A stretch of DNA of 64,000 nucleotides from JAICKM01 sp038228295 (GTDB lineage: Bacteria; Chloroflexota; Chloroflexia; QHBQ01; JAICKM01), in the NCBI GenBank assembly GCA_038228295.1, contig JBBRPH010000024.1, positions 8,487 to 72,486 of the forward strand, given 5' to 3'. Under the pieces are notes generated by a model that saw only the letters and a program-made list of their open reading frames with translations, was not told the DNA's origin and ran no database searches. Position 1 is the stretch's first letter. Every line of letters begins with the position of its first letter. This document shows positions 32,273 through 41,302 of this stretch, in pieces. A program made the position numbers and the translations under genes.

Positions 32273-33435
32273 GCTACTGGCCCCAGATGCTGGCGGTGGG
32301 CGGCCTCGTGTTGGTCGTTTCGCTGCTGTTGACCGCCGGCATCCGCCGCTTCGCCATCGCTCGCGGCTGGTATGATCTACCCGACGACCCGCGCCGGGTC
32401 CACACCCAGCCCACCCCACGCATCGGCGGCGTAGCCATGTACGGCGCGTTTATGTTCGGCCTGGGCTTAACGCTGATCCCCGGTGTGATCCCGGCGCGGC
32501 TGGCGCCCGAACCCTGGCGCGTCGGCCTGCTAGCGCTCGGCGCGACGATCATCACCGCTGTGATGTTTGTGGACGACATTCGCGGGCTTAAACCCTTGCC
32601 CAAGCTGCTGTGGCAACTCGGTGTCGCGGCCCTGGTCATGCTGCCCGATCCGAACGCATCCTGCTTATACGCCCAGGATGATCCCCAGCACCTACACTGC
32701 ATCCCCACCGGGGTGTTGATCAGCTTTTTCCAGAACCCCTTCGGTGACCAGAAACATCTGCAAATCCAGCTGATCGAGGGGCTGCTGCCGCTGGCGGTGG
32801 CCTTTACCTTTTTCTGGATTGCCGGCATGATGAACGCCGTCAATTGGATGGACGGCCTCGATGGGCTGGCCGGAGGAGTGAGCGGGGTCGCCTGCTTGGT
32901 GCTGTTCGGGGTCAGCCTGCTGGCGGTAGACGCACAGGGCAACCCTACGCCCCAGATCACAATTGCCTTCCTACCGCTGATCCTGGGCGCGGCGATCCTC
33001 GGCTTCCTGCGCTATAACTTCCACCCGGCCCAGATTTTCATGGGCGACAGTGGCTCAATGTTCCTCGGCTTCGCGCTGGGCGTGATCTCGATCATCGGCG
33101 GCGCGAAAATCGCCACCGCCCTGCTCGTGCTGGCGGTGCCGATCCTCGATGTGGCCTTTGTCATCATCTTCCGCCTTATGCGCGGCCACCCACCGATGCA
33201 AGCCGATCGCGGCCATCTGCACCACCGCCTCTATGACTTGGGCATGAGCCAGCCGCGCATTGCCTTGCTGTTCTACTTCGTCTGCCTCACGGTCGGTGGC
33301 GGCCTGTCGTTCCTGCCGCCCGGCAGCGGCCTGATCAAGCTGGGCGCGCTGGCGCTCATCGCCGTCCTGCTCGGCGCACTGCTGATCGTGATCAGTCGCC
33401 GGCAATTTGATCGCGCCCGCCATGAGCCGCCGTGA
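32269..33435 (+). CDS. polyprenyl-phosphate GlcNAc-1-phosphate transferase (WecA/TagO-like)
   Basis: A 388-residue integral membrane protein with ~11 helices of the MraY/WecA family. Signatures: VHTQPTPRIGGVAMYGA, MFVDDIRGLKPLPKL (the DD motif), NAVNWMDGLDGLAGG (Asn and Asp of the active site), FMGDSGSMFLGFALG and the HLHHRLYDLGMS histidine loop that separates WecA types from MraY. It attaches a sugar-1-phosphate, usually GlcNAc, to undecaprenyl phosphate, the first step of cell-wall polymer or exopolysaccharide synthesis. A ~30-residue insert with CLYAQDDPQHLHCIP between helices is unusual. It overlaps upp by 4 bp. Confidence 0.9.
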   Translation: MSYWPQMLAVGGLVLVVSLLLTAGIRRFAIARGWYDLPDDPRRVHTQPTPRIGGVAMYGAFMFGLGLTLIPGVIPARLAPEPWRVGLLALGATIITAVMFVDDIRGLKPLPKLLWQLGVAALVMLPDPNASCLYAQDDPQHLHCIPTGVLISFFQNPFGDQKHLQIQLIEGLLPLAVAFTFFWIAGMMNAVNWMDGLDGLAGGVSGVACLVLFGVSLLAVDAQGNPTPQITIAFLPLILGAAILGFLRYNFHPAQIFMGDSGSMFLGFALGVISIIGGAKIATALLVLAVPILDVAFVIIFRLMRGHPPMQADRGHLHHRLYDLGMSQPRIALLFYFVCLTVGGGLSFLPPGSGLIKLGALALIAVLLGALLIVISRRQFDRARHEPP

Positions 33436-33602
33436 CGAGTGTTGGGTGTTTAGTTACAGGACTTACATAGTATAGTGGACAGTGATTCTGCCCATAGCCC
33501 CTGCCAATCACCTAGCAACGGATGCCGTGCGTTCGGTACAACACTGAGGTGAAGCCACCGGCAGCGCACCCCGGCGGTGGCGATGGCCGGGGAGGCAACC
33601 CA

Positions 33603-34298
33603 ATGAACAGCAACGAGTTGATTGCCTACATCTTCGGCGGCACTCCCCCCACCTTCGCACCGTTGGCGGCGCACTGGCTGGCCGACTCGCCCGCTTTCCA
33701 GACCTTCGCCGAGACCTACCGTGACAAGATCCGCAAAAAGGTGCGCCAAGTCCGCGATGAGGAGAGCAGCCGCGATCTCCAGGCCGAACTCGCCGTTGCT
33801 TGCTGGCTGCTCAAAGATCGGCGGGTGGCCCTCGAATATGAGCCGTATGCCGCCGGTGGCCGTGGCCCTGATTACGGGGCCGTCTGGCGCACCCACAGCC
33901 GCTTCACCGTGGAGGTCACCCGGCTGCGCGCTGTGTCCCTCACTCCCGACCTGGATGCCCTGGCCCCGCGTGTGGCCGGCACCATCAGCGGCAAGCTGGC
34001 CCAGCTACCGCCAAGCATCGCCAACCTGCTGGTGCTGGTCGCCGACAGTCCGGCCGATCTCGCGCCGATCTTGCACACGGGTCTCGCCTACCTGACCGCC
34101 CGCGCCACTGCGGACGATGATCCCTTCTTCGTCCGCCACGGCATCCCGGCGGCGCGCGACTACCGCCGCGCCATCGGTCGCCTCAGCGCCATCGCCATCC
34201 GGCCACCCACCCCGACCGCCGCGACCGCCCTCCTCTGGTGCCACGCCAACGCCCGCCACCCGCTGCCCGCCGACGTGGTCAAGCTCTTGCAAAAATAG
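33603..34298 (+). CDS. hypothetical protein with possible PD-(D/E)XK-like core
   Basis: A 231-residue protein; the start MNSNELIAYIFGG follows GGGGAGG. No family recognised. The central part reads QAELAVACWLLKDRRVALEYEP, then GGRGPDYGAV and FTVEVTRLRA: a helix with Glu, a PD, and an E-x-T after 15-20 residues, which is the spacing of a PD-(D/E)XK nuclease-like core, though the third residue is Thr rather than Lys. The rest is helical. It stands alone between a wecA-like gene and a terminator; nothing around it indicates restriction or defence. The nuclease idea is inference. Confidence 0.6.
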   Translation: MNSNELIAYIFGGTPPTFAPLAAHWLADSPAFQTFAETYRDKIRKKVRQVRDEESSRDLQAELAVACWLLKDRRVALEYEPYAAGGRGPDYGAVWRTHSRFTVEVTRLRAVSLTPDLDALAPRVAGTISGKLAQLPPSIANLLVLVADSPADLAPILHTGLAYLTARATADDDPFFVRHGIPAARDYRRAIGRLSAIAIRPPTPTAATALLWCHANARHPLPADVVKLLQK

Positions 34299-34326
34299 CA
34301 GCCGCGCACCGATGGTGCGCGGCTGC
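34298..34326 (+). terminator. hairpin after the hypothetical gene
   Basis: GCAGCCGCGCACC (34298-34310), loop GAT, GGTGCGCGGCTGC (34314-34326). It serves the plus-strand gene and perhaps the converging GH5-like gene. Confidence 0.7.
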
Positions 34327-34395
34327 CCAATCACAGGTGGCCCCGTGCCGCAGCTTACTTGCCCTGTGCCGCAGCGCCGGGCGGGGCAGCCGGGC

Positions 34396-37300
34396 CTACG
34401 GGCCGCCGGCAATAGCGCCAAAGACGATCTTGGCGATCTGGCCGCGGAAGGCGTTGACCCCGGCGCGATAGTAAGGCCGACTCGTGCTGTCACAAGGCTC
34501 GTCGGGCCGCGTACCGCAGGTATAGCCGCCGACCACGCCGCGCGCCGCGACCGTTTCGATAAACGAGTAAAAGGTGCTGCCGGGCGCGACATCGGCAAAG
34601 GTGCCACTCGGCGGGGTGAGCAGCGGCCAGCCCGCCGCCGCGGTCACTATCTTCGCCAGTTGGCCGCGCGTGACGTTGGCGGCGGGACGAAAGTAGGGCC
34701 GACTGGTTGCGTCACACGGTTCGTCGGGCCGCGTGCCACAGGTGTAGCCGCCGACTACATTTGCGTGAGCAGCGGCTTCAATTACGGCGAAAAACGTATT
34801 GGTAGGCAGCACATCGGCAAAGGTATGTTCGCCGGCGGCCGGCACGTAGGCCGGTACGGCAAACCCGTTGACCACGATCTTGACCATCTGCCCGCGCGTC
34901 GCCAGATTATAGGGGCGGAACGTGCCGTCGCTGTAGCCGCTGATCACCCCATGACAGCCCAGGTAGCTGACCGGGTTCCAGAAGTAGTCGGTCGCGCCCA
35001 CGTCGCTGAAGCGGGCGCAGCCCACAGCCAAATCGCCGGGATGGGCCAGATCAAAGGCCGTCGCAGCCGCTCCGTAGTCGGCCCAGGAGCCGGTGCCGTT
35101 GTCGTAGTAGCTCCAAGCCAGTGCACCCGCCCAATTATTAGCGTAGATGCCCGCTAACAGTGCATCAGGCTGGTAGGCCGTCACCGCCCACGCGAAGGTA
35201 TGCGAGGCGATGCCCGGATAGGTAGAGCCGACCGTATGCGCGCCGTCCAAATCGCGCGCCACCGCCAGCAGTGGGAAGCCCTCGTTCCAGCCGCTGGGGA
35301 ACGGCCAGAGGATCTCGGCAGTGCCCTGGAAGCCCGCCGGCACTCCCGGCAGCCCGCCCAGTGATCCGACCCAGACCCCATGCGGCGGCACGACAATGCT
35401 AGTGTTCGTGTAGACCGGCGTACCACTGAGACTGTTGATCGTCAGCCAGAGGGTAATCGGCTGCGTGGCGTTGATGTTTTGCGCGGCCAATGAGGTCACG
35501 GAACCGCTGCCGTCGGCGTTCAGGCGGTGGACGAACGGGAAGTGGAAGCGCTGGTCGGTTTGCGCGCTGCCGGCATAGATCACACTGCTGGTATTCGCTA
35601 GACTACGCACTACTGCTGCCGGGTGCCCGGTCGAACTGATGATGGCCGTGCCCTCGAAGCCGCCGGTCAGCACCGCTTGCGGCTGCACTGCGGTTGATCC
35701 GTAGAGCGGCAGGCTGACCGTTTGCGTGGCGACGGCGCTGCCGGCAGGATTATAGTAGCGGATCGTATCCGTCACCACATCGCAGCAGGGATTTTGCAGG
35801 TAGATCGTCGGGTCGCCGTTGGTGCCCCAATTGCGGACGGAAGGTAGATCCACCTCACTACCATACGCTTGCGGTTCCGCGTTATAGGCATCACTGCCGG
35901 CCACGGGGTCCAGCAACTCAGCCACCGCCAGCAGCGGCGTATTGGACGTGATAATCGCGCTGCCGGTGAAACCGGGCGGCGGACCGGCGACCCCGCTGCC
36001 GCCGATCAGTGGATCGATGAGTGCCGAACCATGCGCGGCCAGTGCCAGCGTGTCCGTACTCGATAGCACCCCCGTTGCGCCGTAATAGTTGAGCGTCACC
36101 GTGGTGGTGTGGATGTCGGTGTTTTGCAGCGCAATGCGCGTGCGGAGGGTGCCGCTGTAGGCCACGCGCGGCAGCCACAACTGCGTGGCTGCCTGATCCG
36201 CCCCCGCGAAGGCGATCTGCTCGCCGGCGGTCAAGATGCCGGTCTGCGTGATCACGGCGGCCAACGGCCCGTTCGCCGTTAGGCGCGCCGATCCGCTGAA
36301 GCCGGCCGGCACAGCGGGCGCGCCGGTCCAGCCGCCGTAAGCCGGCACGGTGATCGTTTGCGTGGCCGTGATCAGACCGGCAGGATTATAGTATTCCAGC
36401 GTGGCGGTGTACGGACGAGTGCAGGCCGCTTCGTTCGAGGGCGCGTAGGCCGTGCAGATATAGCGCAGGTTGAGGTTGCTGTGTTCGCTGCCTAGTTGGC
36501 GCACGCTGGGCAGATAGATCGGCGCAGTGCCGCCGTGCGCGGGGAACTCACCGATCACCGTGGGCGCATCAAGCTGCGCCAGTGTACCGGTATAATTAAG
36601 CGTCACCGGATTGCCGTTGTTGTAGGGACTATCCATCCAGCCGTAATAGTGCGCGCCGTAGTAATCGAAGCCCAGCCCCTGCCAGAGACCTGCCGGGATA
36701 TTCGGTGCGGTGCCCTGGAATTTGAGCGAGGCCATACCCACTGTCGCCAATTGACCGGGCGCGTACCTATGCACCGCCACGGTGAAGCGGCGGAAAAACG
36801 CCTGCATCTGCGCTTTATCCACCGCCATCGGCACCTGCGGGGCGGCCATACCGGTTTCGGCTGTGGGATTGAGCGTCCACTCCGGCTCGTTCATGATCTC
36901 CCAGCCGATAATATTGGGATCACCTGCATAACGCTGCAGTAGCGGGACCAGAGCGCGAGTGAAAAATGTATCTTGCGCGCCGCCGGTCACCGTATCGGTG
37001 ATGATATTGCTGTGCCCACCGGCGTAGACGAGACACTGCTGTCCAGACGTGGGTTGCTTGCCGATGCCGGGCAGGCTCAAGGCGGGAGCCTGACGCGCCA
37101 TATCCAGCCGGCGCAAAATGGCGCCGGCCGCATCACCCGGCAAGACGGCGGCACGGCTTTGCGCGGCCTGGAACGGTGCGCCGCCGCACAGCCAGTTGGA
37201 ATTTTCCAGCGCTAAGAAGTCCCACAGCGACCAAATGATCTGGATGTTATGCGCGTGGGCGATACTCATGGCCGCATCCATGTGCGGGAAGAAGTCCGTG

Positions 37301-37701
37301 TCGAAGCCCGTGACCTTGCGCGTTGCGTCAAATTCCGGCGCGCCCCGTCCGTCGCCGAACAGCCACCAGCGTAATGTATGCACGCCTTTGGCCTGCATCT
37401 CAGCGAAATCATGGTCAATGGCAGCGGCATCCCAGGCGCTGCTGTAGAACCAGTTGCCGTCGCTGTCGCGCGCGGCCAACGTAGCGATATCGCCGCCATA
37501 ATAGCGGTACTGCGGGTAATTCACGCCCGACAGGAAGTAGTTGCCGCCCTGTGCAGTGATACGGCTGCCGCGTGCCTGCTCCGGTACGTTGGGCGCCGCA
37601 CCTACAGAGGCTAGCGACCCAATCAGCACCACCAAACTACACAGGCCAACCACTAGCAGCCGGTCCGCACGGCGGAACAGGCGGGTTAGAGTACCACGCA
37701 T
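34396..37701 (-). CDS. secreted GH5-like glycoside hydrolase with beta repeats and three SLH domains
   Basis: A 1101-residue protein; AAAGGAG precedes the ATG. Signal peptide at ~15-36. Residues ~50-400 resemble a GH5 (beta/alpha)8 barrel: YFLSGVNYPQY, HTLRWWLFGDGRG, GWEIMNEPEW with acid/base E272 and TVIGEFPAHGG with a candidate nucleophile E385. Residues ~400-880 contain about four beta-rich repeats with YYNPAG...TVPAYG...GFSGSARL...PLAAV. The C-terminal ~200 residues hold three SLH domains (CARFSDV, HTFADVLP, GTFADVAP), two with CGTRPDEPCD inserts, that anchor proteins to the cell wall. It should be a surface enzyme acting on a beta-glycan such as mannan or cellulose; substrate not determined. 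Confidence 0.85.
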   Translation of the reverse strand: MRGTLTRLFRRADRLLVVGLCSLVVLIGSLASVGAAPNVPEQARGSRITAQGGNYFLSGVNYPQYRYYGGDIATLAARDSDGNWFYSSAWDAAAIDHDFAEMQAKGVHTLRWWLFGDGRGAPEFDATRKVTGFDTDFFPHMDAAMSIAHAHNIQIIWSLWDFLALENSNWLCGGAPFQAAQSRAAVLPGDAAGAILRRLDMARQAPALSLPGIGKQPTSGQQCLVYAGGHSNIITDTVTGGAQDTFFTRALVPLLQRYAGDPNIIGWEIMNEPEWTLNPTAETGMAAPQVPMAVDKAQMQAFFRRFTVAVHRYAPGQLATVGMASLKFQGTAPNIPAGLWQGLGFDYYGAHYYGWMDSPYNNGNPVTLNYTGTLAQLDAPTVIGEFPAHGGTAPIYLPSVRQLGSEHSNLNLRYICTAYAPSNEAACTRPYTATLEYYNPAGLITATQTITVPAYGGWTGAPAVPAGFSGSARLTANGPLAAVITQTGILTAGEQIAFAGADQAATQLWLPRVAYSGTLRTRIALQNTDIHTTTVTLNYYGATGVLSSTDTLALAAHGSALIDPLIGGSGVAGPPPGFTGSAIITSNTPLLAVAELLDPVAGSDAYNAEPQAYGSEVDLPSVRNWGTNGDPTIYLQNPCCDVVTDTIRYYNPAGSAVATQTVSLPLYGSTAVQPQAVLTGGFEGTAIISSTGHPAAVVRSLANTSSVIYAGSAQTDQRFHFPFVHRLNADGSGSVTSLAAQNINATQPITLWLTINSLSGTPVYTNTSIVVPPHGVWVGSLGGLPGVPAGFQGTAEILWPFPSGWNEGFPLLAVARDLDGAHTVGSTYPGIASHTFAWAVTAYQPDALLAGIYANNWAGALAWSYYDNGTGSWADYGAAATAFDLAHPGDLAVGCARFSDVGATDYFWNPVSYLGCHGVISGYSDGTFRPYNLATRGQMVKIVVNGFAVPAYVPAAGEHTFADVLPTNTFFAVIEAAAHANVVGGYTCGTRPDEPCDATSRPYFRPAANVTRGQLAKIVTAAAGWPLLTPPSGTFADVAPGSTFYSFIETVAARGVVGGYTCGTRPDEPCDSTSRPYYRAGVNAFRGQIAKIVFGAIAGGP

Positions 37702-37949
37702 GACAAGACTCCTTTAAGAGGGAACACACCCTTTACAAACCAACAACCAACAGCCGGATCACTGTAAACCAATGCGTCTACTACAGTAACGGGTGAACCC
37801 GCATTCGGTAGTAAGTATACCGATTCGCTACGCAGCACGTCAAATAATAGCGTGCTTATGCGCCGGCAGGCAGCAAACAGGGCTGCCGCCCGCAGGCGAC
37901 AGCCCCATCTCTGCGTGTATTCCTATGCCGGTCGCAGCCTGTTGGTGTC
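37702..37949. other. intergenic region between slipin and GH5-like genes
   Basis: Contains a GGCAGC/GCTGCC hairpin near 37866-37885 that could end the slipin transcript, and the presumed promoter of the GH5-like gene on the minus strand. No gene. Confidence 0.4.
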
Positions 37950-39047
37950 CTATGCGCTCGTCGGCGGCTGGACGGCGCTGGGTGCGCCGCAATTGCGGCA
38001 GAATTCCGCACCGGGGCGCAAGGTCGCCCCGCAGGTGGGACAGGGGAAGCTGCCGGCTATGGCGGATGGCGGATTACTGACTGCGATTTGTTCGGCCGCC
38101 GGTGTACTGCCGGCTGGAAAACGCGCCGGCATTGCGGCTGCGCCAGGGTCGGCGGGGCTGGGAGCGAAGCCGGGCGGCAGCGACTCGGCCCGAGCGGTGG
38201 CCGGCATCTGCGGGTGAGGGTCGCTGTTGGGCGGCGCGACAGGCGGGCCACCTTTATCGCCTCCATTGACCAGCGTAGTCAGCGTGGTTGCCACGCGCGG
38301 CAAGAGGCTGGCGAACTCAATCGGGATCGGGAAGACGATGGTCGAGTTGCGCTCAGTAGCGATCTCGGTCAGCGTTTGCAGGTAACGCAATTGAATCGAG
38401 GCTGGTTCCGAGCCGATGATGCGCGCCGCATTCGCCAGCATCTGCGAAGCCTGGAACTCGCCGTCGGCGTGGATGATCTTGGCGCGCTTTTCGCGCTCGG
38501 CCTCGGCCTGGCGGGCCATCGCCCGCTGCATCGTCTGCGGCAACTCCACGTCTTTCACTTCCACGATGCTCACTTTGATGCCCCACGGCTCGGTTTGCTC
38601 GTCAATGATCTTCTGCAGCTGCTGATTGATCGACTCGCGGTGGGCCAGCATTTCGTCCAGTTCCGACTGACCCAGCACAGCGCGCAACGTGGTTTGCGCG
38701 ATTTGCAAGGTGGCACGCACATAGTCGGTCACGCGCGTCACGGCACGGCCCGGATCGATCACCTGAAAATACAGCACCGCATTGACGCGCACCGTCACGT
38801 TATCGCGGGTAATAACTTCCTGCGGCGGAATCTCGATGGTCACCACGCGCAGATCGATCTTCACCATGCGATCCAGCACCGGCATTAGGAAAAACAGGCC
38901 CGGTCCCCGTGCGCCGGCAAAGCGGCCCAAGCGAAAGATCACCCCGCGCTCGTACTCTTGCACCACGCGCACCGCCGAGGTGAAGATGAAAAACAGCACA
39001 ATCACCACCGGCAACAACAAGGCCAAGATCGGGAAACCGTCTGTCAT
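37950..39047 (-). CDS. slipin/stomatin-like SPFH (band 7) protein with C-terminal zinc ribbon
   Basis: A 365-residue protein. One N-terminal membrane helix (LALLLPVVIVLFFIFTSAV) is followed by the SPFH domain: VQEYERGVIFRLGRF, GPGLFFLMPVLDRMVKIDLR, PPQEVITRDNVTVRVNAVLYF, LRAVLGQSELDEMLAHRESI and a coiled-coil AMARQAEAEREKRAKIIHADGE. These motifs mark the prokaryotic slipins that pair with NfeD. The tail is disordered and ends in a zinc ribbon FPCPTCGATLRPGAEFCRNCG, an added feature. It probably organises membrane microdomains together with the NfeD protein encoded upstream; the two genes are separated here by a toxin-antitoxin pair. Confidence 0.9.
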   Translation of the reverse strand: MTDGFPILALLLPVVIVLFFIFTSAVRVVQEYERGVIFRLGRFAGARGPGLFFLMPVLDRMVKIDLRVVTIEIPPQEVITRDNVTVRVNAVLYFQVIDPGRAVTRVTDYVRATLQIAQTTLRAVLGQSELDEMLAHRESINQQLQKIIDEQTEPWGIKVSIVEVKDVELPQTMQRAMARQAEAEREKRAKIIHADGEFQASQMLANAARIIGSEPASIQLRYLQTLTEIATERNSTIVFPIPIEFASLLPRVATTLTTLVNGGDKGGPPVAPPNSDPHPQMPATARAESLPPGFAPSPADPGAAAMPARFPAGSTPAAEQIAVSNPPSAIAGSFPCPTCGATLRPGAEFCRNCGAPSAVQPPTSA

Positions 39048-39077
39048 GGGAACACTCCTTCTAAGGTGTAGAAACGC

Positions 39078-39494
39078 TTAGACCTCTAACATCAAGGCTC
39101 GATACCCTGCTTGCACAAAATGACGATCCGCTGTTACGGCAGCAGTCAAGCCTCTTTCTTTCATAAGTACGAACGAAATGCAATCGGTAAGCCCCCAGTC
39201 CTTGTCCTGTCGAGATTCATAGAATTCCACACTGCGGGTAAAGAGGGATAAATCGACAAAAATGACATGGATGTTAGCAGTCGTATAACACCGCCGTACA
39301 AACCCAACTGCGTTCATCCTGTTCGTGCTTACCAAGCCGTCAGCTACCTCAGTTAAAACTGCACTTGTCACCCACACTTCTTGGGCCGCCTCTACATGAG
39401 GCAAAATCTTGAGTGCTTGTTGATGATAGTGATCGCGCCTGTTCAGCAATGCCTGCACAAAAACTGTGTCTAGCAGCAGCCGATCACTGCTCAT
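39078..39494 (-). CDS. PIN-domain ribonuclease, VapC-type toxin
   Basis: A 138-residue PIN protein. The acidic active-site residues are in place: D9 (LLLDTVFVQALLNRRD), E49 (VLTEVADGL), D104 (GLTDCISFVLMKERG) and D123 (AVTADRHFVQAGY). PIN toxins cleave RNA with Mg2+. The gene overlaps the upstream antitoxin frame by 11 bp, the usual tight coupling. The pair lies between the nfeD and slipin genes on the same strand, so it was probably inserted into that operon. It may be lower in GC than its neighbours. Confidence 0.88.
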   Translation of the reverse strand: MSSDRLLLDTVFVQALLNRRDHYHQQALKILPHVEAAQEVWVTSAVLTEVADGLVSTNRMNAVGFVRRCYTTANIHVIFVDLSLFTRSVEFYESRQDKDWGLTDCISFVLMKERGLTAAVTADRHFVQAGYRALMLEV

Positions 39495-39741
39495 AATTGG
39501 TTATCAGCCGCACGTTGGGGGTGCCGTGGATATAATGATCGTGTTCGATGCTCCAATCAGGCGGCGCATCTATTGTACCTGCTAGCCGCTTTAGCAAATC
39601 CCAGGCATCTCCTTCTAATTCAGGCGAAGCCTCTAGCGCCGGATGGACGGTGAGAATGTAGCGCGTATTGGGTTGCAAGTCCAGCGGCGTGTCGGGTTGG
39701 AACACCTGCCCATCAAATGTCGCGGTCACAATGCGGTCCAT
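39484..39741 (-). CDS. AF2212-like (DUF104) antitoxin
   Basis: An 85-residue protein starting MDRIVTATFDGQVFQPDTPL; the phrase VTATFDGQVFQPDTPLDL with NTRYILTV is characteristic of AF2212/DUF104 antitoxins that partner PIN toxins. The C-terminal half (WDLLKRLAGTIDAPPDWS) is the likely toxin-binding helix. It overlaps the PIN gene by 11 bp and follows nfeD by 23 bp. Confidence 0.85.
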   Translation of the reverse strand: MDRIVTATFDGQVFQPDTPLDLQPNTRYILTVHPALEASPELEGDAWDLLKRLAGTIDAPPDWSIEHDHYIHGTPNVRLITNYEQ

Positions 39742-39764
39742 AGGGATTACCTCGCTATTTTGAA

Positions 39765-41228
39765 TTACGCCTCGGCCAGGGGCACGGTGTCTATCGGCGC
39801 GGCGGGAGATGCAGGGCCGCCGGGGGCTACTAGCAGGGTCAGGCCGTCCATGCCCTGGATAACCACCGGCTGCCCAACGGCGGCGGTCCCGGCTAGGCTA
39901 TGCGCCCGCCACAGCGCGCCTTGTGCGAACACCATGCCGTCGGGGGTCAGCGCCGTCCGCACCGGCACTTGAGTGCCGATCATACTCTCGCGCCCAGTAA
40001 CCGGCTTGCGGCGGCGCGCCTCCACCCCTTTGTAGACCCCGAAGAAAAACACCGCACCGATGCTGCCGGCCAGCCCCGCGATAGACCAGAGCGACACCGT
40101 GGGTAGCCCCGGCGCTTGCGACGTGTCAATCAGTAACAGGCCGCCTAAGATCAGCGCCGCGATACCGCCCGCCGTCAGGATGCCGTGCGCGGTCATATAC
40201 AAGTCGGCGATAAACAGGATGAAGGCGAAACCGATCAGCGCCACGCCGGTCAGGTTGACCGGTAGTTGGCCCAACGCCACCAGGCCTACCAATAACATGA
40301 TCACGCCGGCTACGCCGGGGAAAATCAAACCGGGGTTAAATACCTCGGCGGTCAGGGCCAATCCGCCGAGCGTGATCAGCGAATAGGCCAGCGTCGAATT
40401 GGTCAGGAGTTGCAAGAAGCTCTCGATGTTGTTCATCGGCGCGTCCACCAGGGTCGCGCCGCGCAGATGCAGCGTCTGTGTGTTGTTCGCCACCTTGACA
40501 GTGCGCCCATCGGCCTGAGCCAGCGCATCGGCCAGCGTCGGGGCGATATAGTCCACGATATGCTGATCCACCGCCTGCTGCGCGCCTACCGCAACACTCT
40601 CGCGGATGGCGCGTTCGGCCCAGTCGGCGTTGCGCCCGCGCAATTCGGCGATGCTGCGGAGATGGGCGACGGAGAAGTTGGTCACTTTGCGGAGGAGTTC
40701 GGCTTCGCTGGTGCCGCTATTGGGCGTTTGCGTGGCATCGGGGCTACTGCCGCTACCGCCGGTGCTGCCCGCAAAGACCGGGTGGGCCGCACCGATACTG
40801 GAGCCGGGAGCCATCACCGCCAGATGGGCAGCGTAGGTGATAAACACGCCTGCCGAAGCGGCCCAGGCGCCACTGGGCGCAACATAGACCATCACCGGCA
40901 CACGGCTGTTAAGGATGCCCTGCGTAATGCTCTCCATCGAGTCGAGCTGTCCACCGGGCGTGTTCAGTTCGATCACCAACAGGGCATCACCGGCCTGTGC
41001 CGCCGTATCCAGCCCGCGCTTCACATAGGCTGCCGTGACCGGGTTAACATCCGCCGCGAACGTCAGCACGCGCACCACCGGCGCAGCATCCACCGTGCCC
41101 GTCCTGCTGTGAGCGGGAACTGCGCCTTGCGCCTGCACCGCAGCCCAGGCACGAATCGGCGCGCTACCCAACAGCAGCAAATAGCCTCCCACCAGACACG
41201 TCAGGTAGAGCAAACGCAACACACGCAT
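39765..41228 (-). CDS. NfeD-family membrane-bound serine protease-like protein
   Basis: A 487-residue NfeD1b-type protein with AAAGGAG before the ATG. A signal peptide precedes a ClpP-like domain: VIELNTPGGQLDSM, and APSGAWAASAGVFITYAAHLAVMAPGSSIGAAHPV, where the Ser of AASAG is the expected nucleophile. Four to five membrane helices follow (about residues 275-400), and the C-terminus is an OB-like NfeD domain (GRESMIGTQVPVRTALTPDG...VVIQGMDGLTLLV). NfeD proteins pair with slipins and cleave their C-terminal regions. The slipin gene is two genes downstream. Confidence 0.91.
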   Translation of the reverse strand: MRVLRLLYLTCLVGGYLLLLGSAPIRAWAAVQAQGAVPAHSRTGTVDAAPVVRVLTFAADVNPVTAAYVKRGLDTAAQAGDALLVIELNTPGGQLDSMESITQGILNSRVPVMVYVAPSGAWAASAGVFITYAAHLAVMAPGSSIGAAHPVFAGSTGGSGSSPDATQTPNSGTSEAELLRKVTNFSVAHLRSIAELRGRNADWAERAIRESVAVGAQQAVDQHIVDYIAPTLADALAQADGRTVKVANNTQTLHLRGATLVDAPMNNIESFLQLLTNSTLAYSLITLGGLALTAEVFNPGLIFPGVAGVIMLLVGLVALGQLPVNLTGVALIGFAFILFIADLYMTAHGILTAGGIAALILGGLLLIDTSQAPGLPTVSLWSIAGLAGSIGAVFFFGVYKGVEARRRKPVTGRESMIGTQVPVRTALTPDGMVFAQGALWRAHSLAGTAAVGQPVVIQGMDGLTLLVAPGGPASPAAPIDTVPLAEA

Positions 41229-41302
41229 AGCCGGCTCCTTTCACACACCTCTATATACGGCGCGGGCTGGGCCGGCGTTGCGCGGCTACCGGGCAGTGGG
41301 CG

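Noticed and set aside
34117..35157. 346-codon open frame on the plus strand
   Set aside because: Overlaps the hypothetical nuclease-like gene in another frame and the SLH repeats in antisense.
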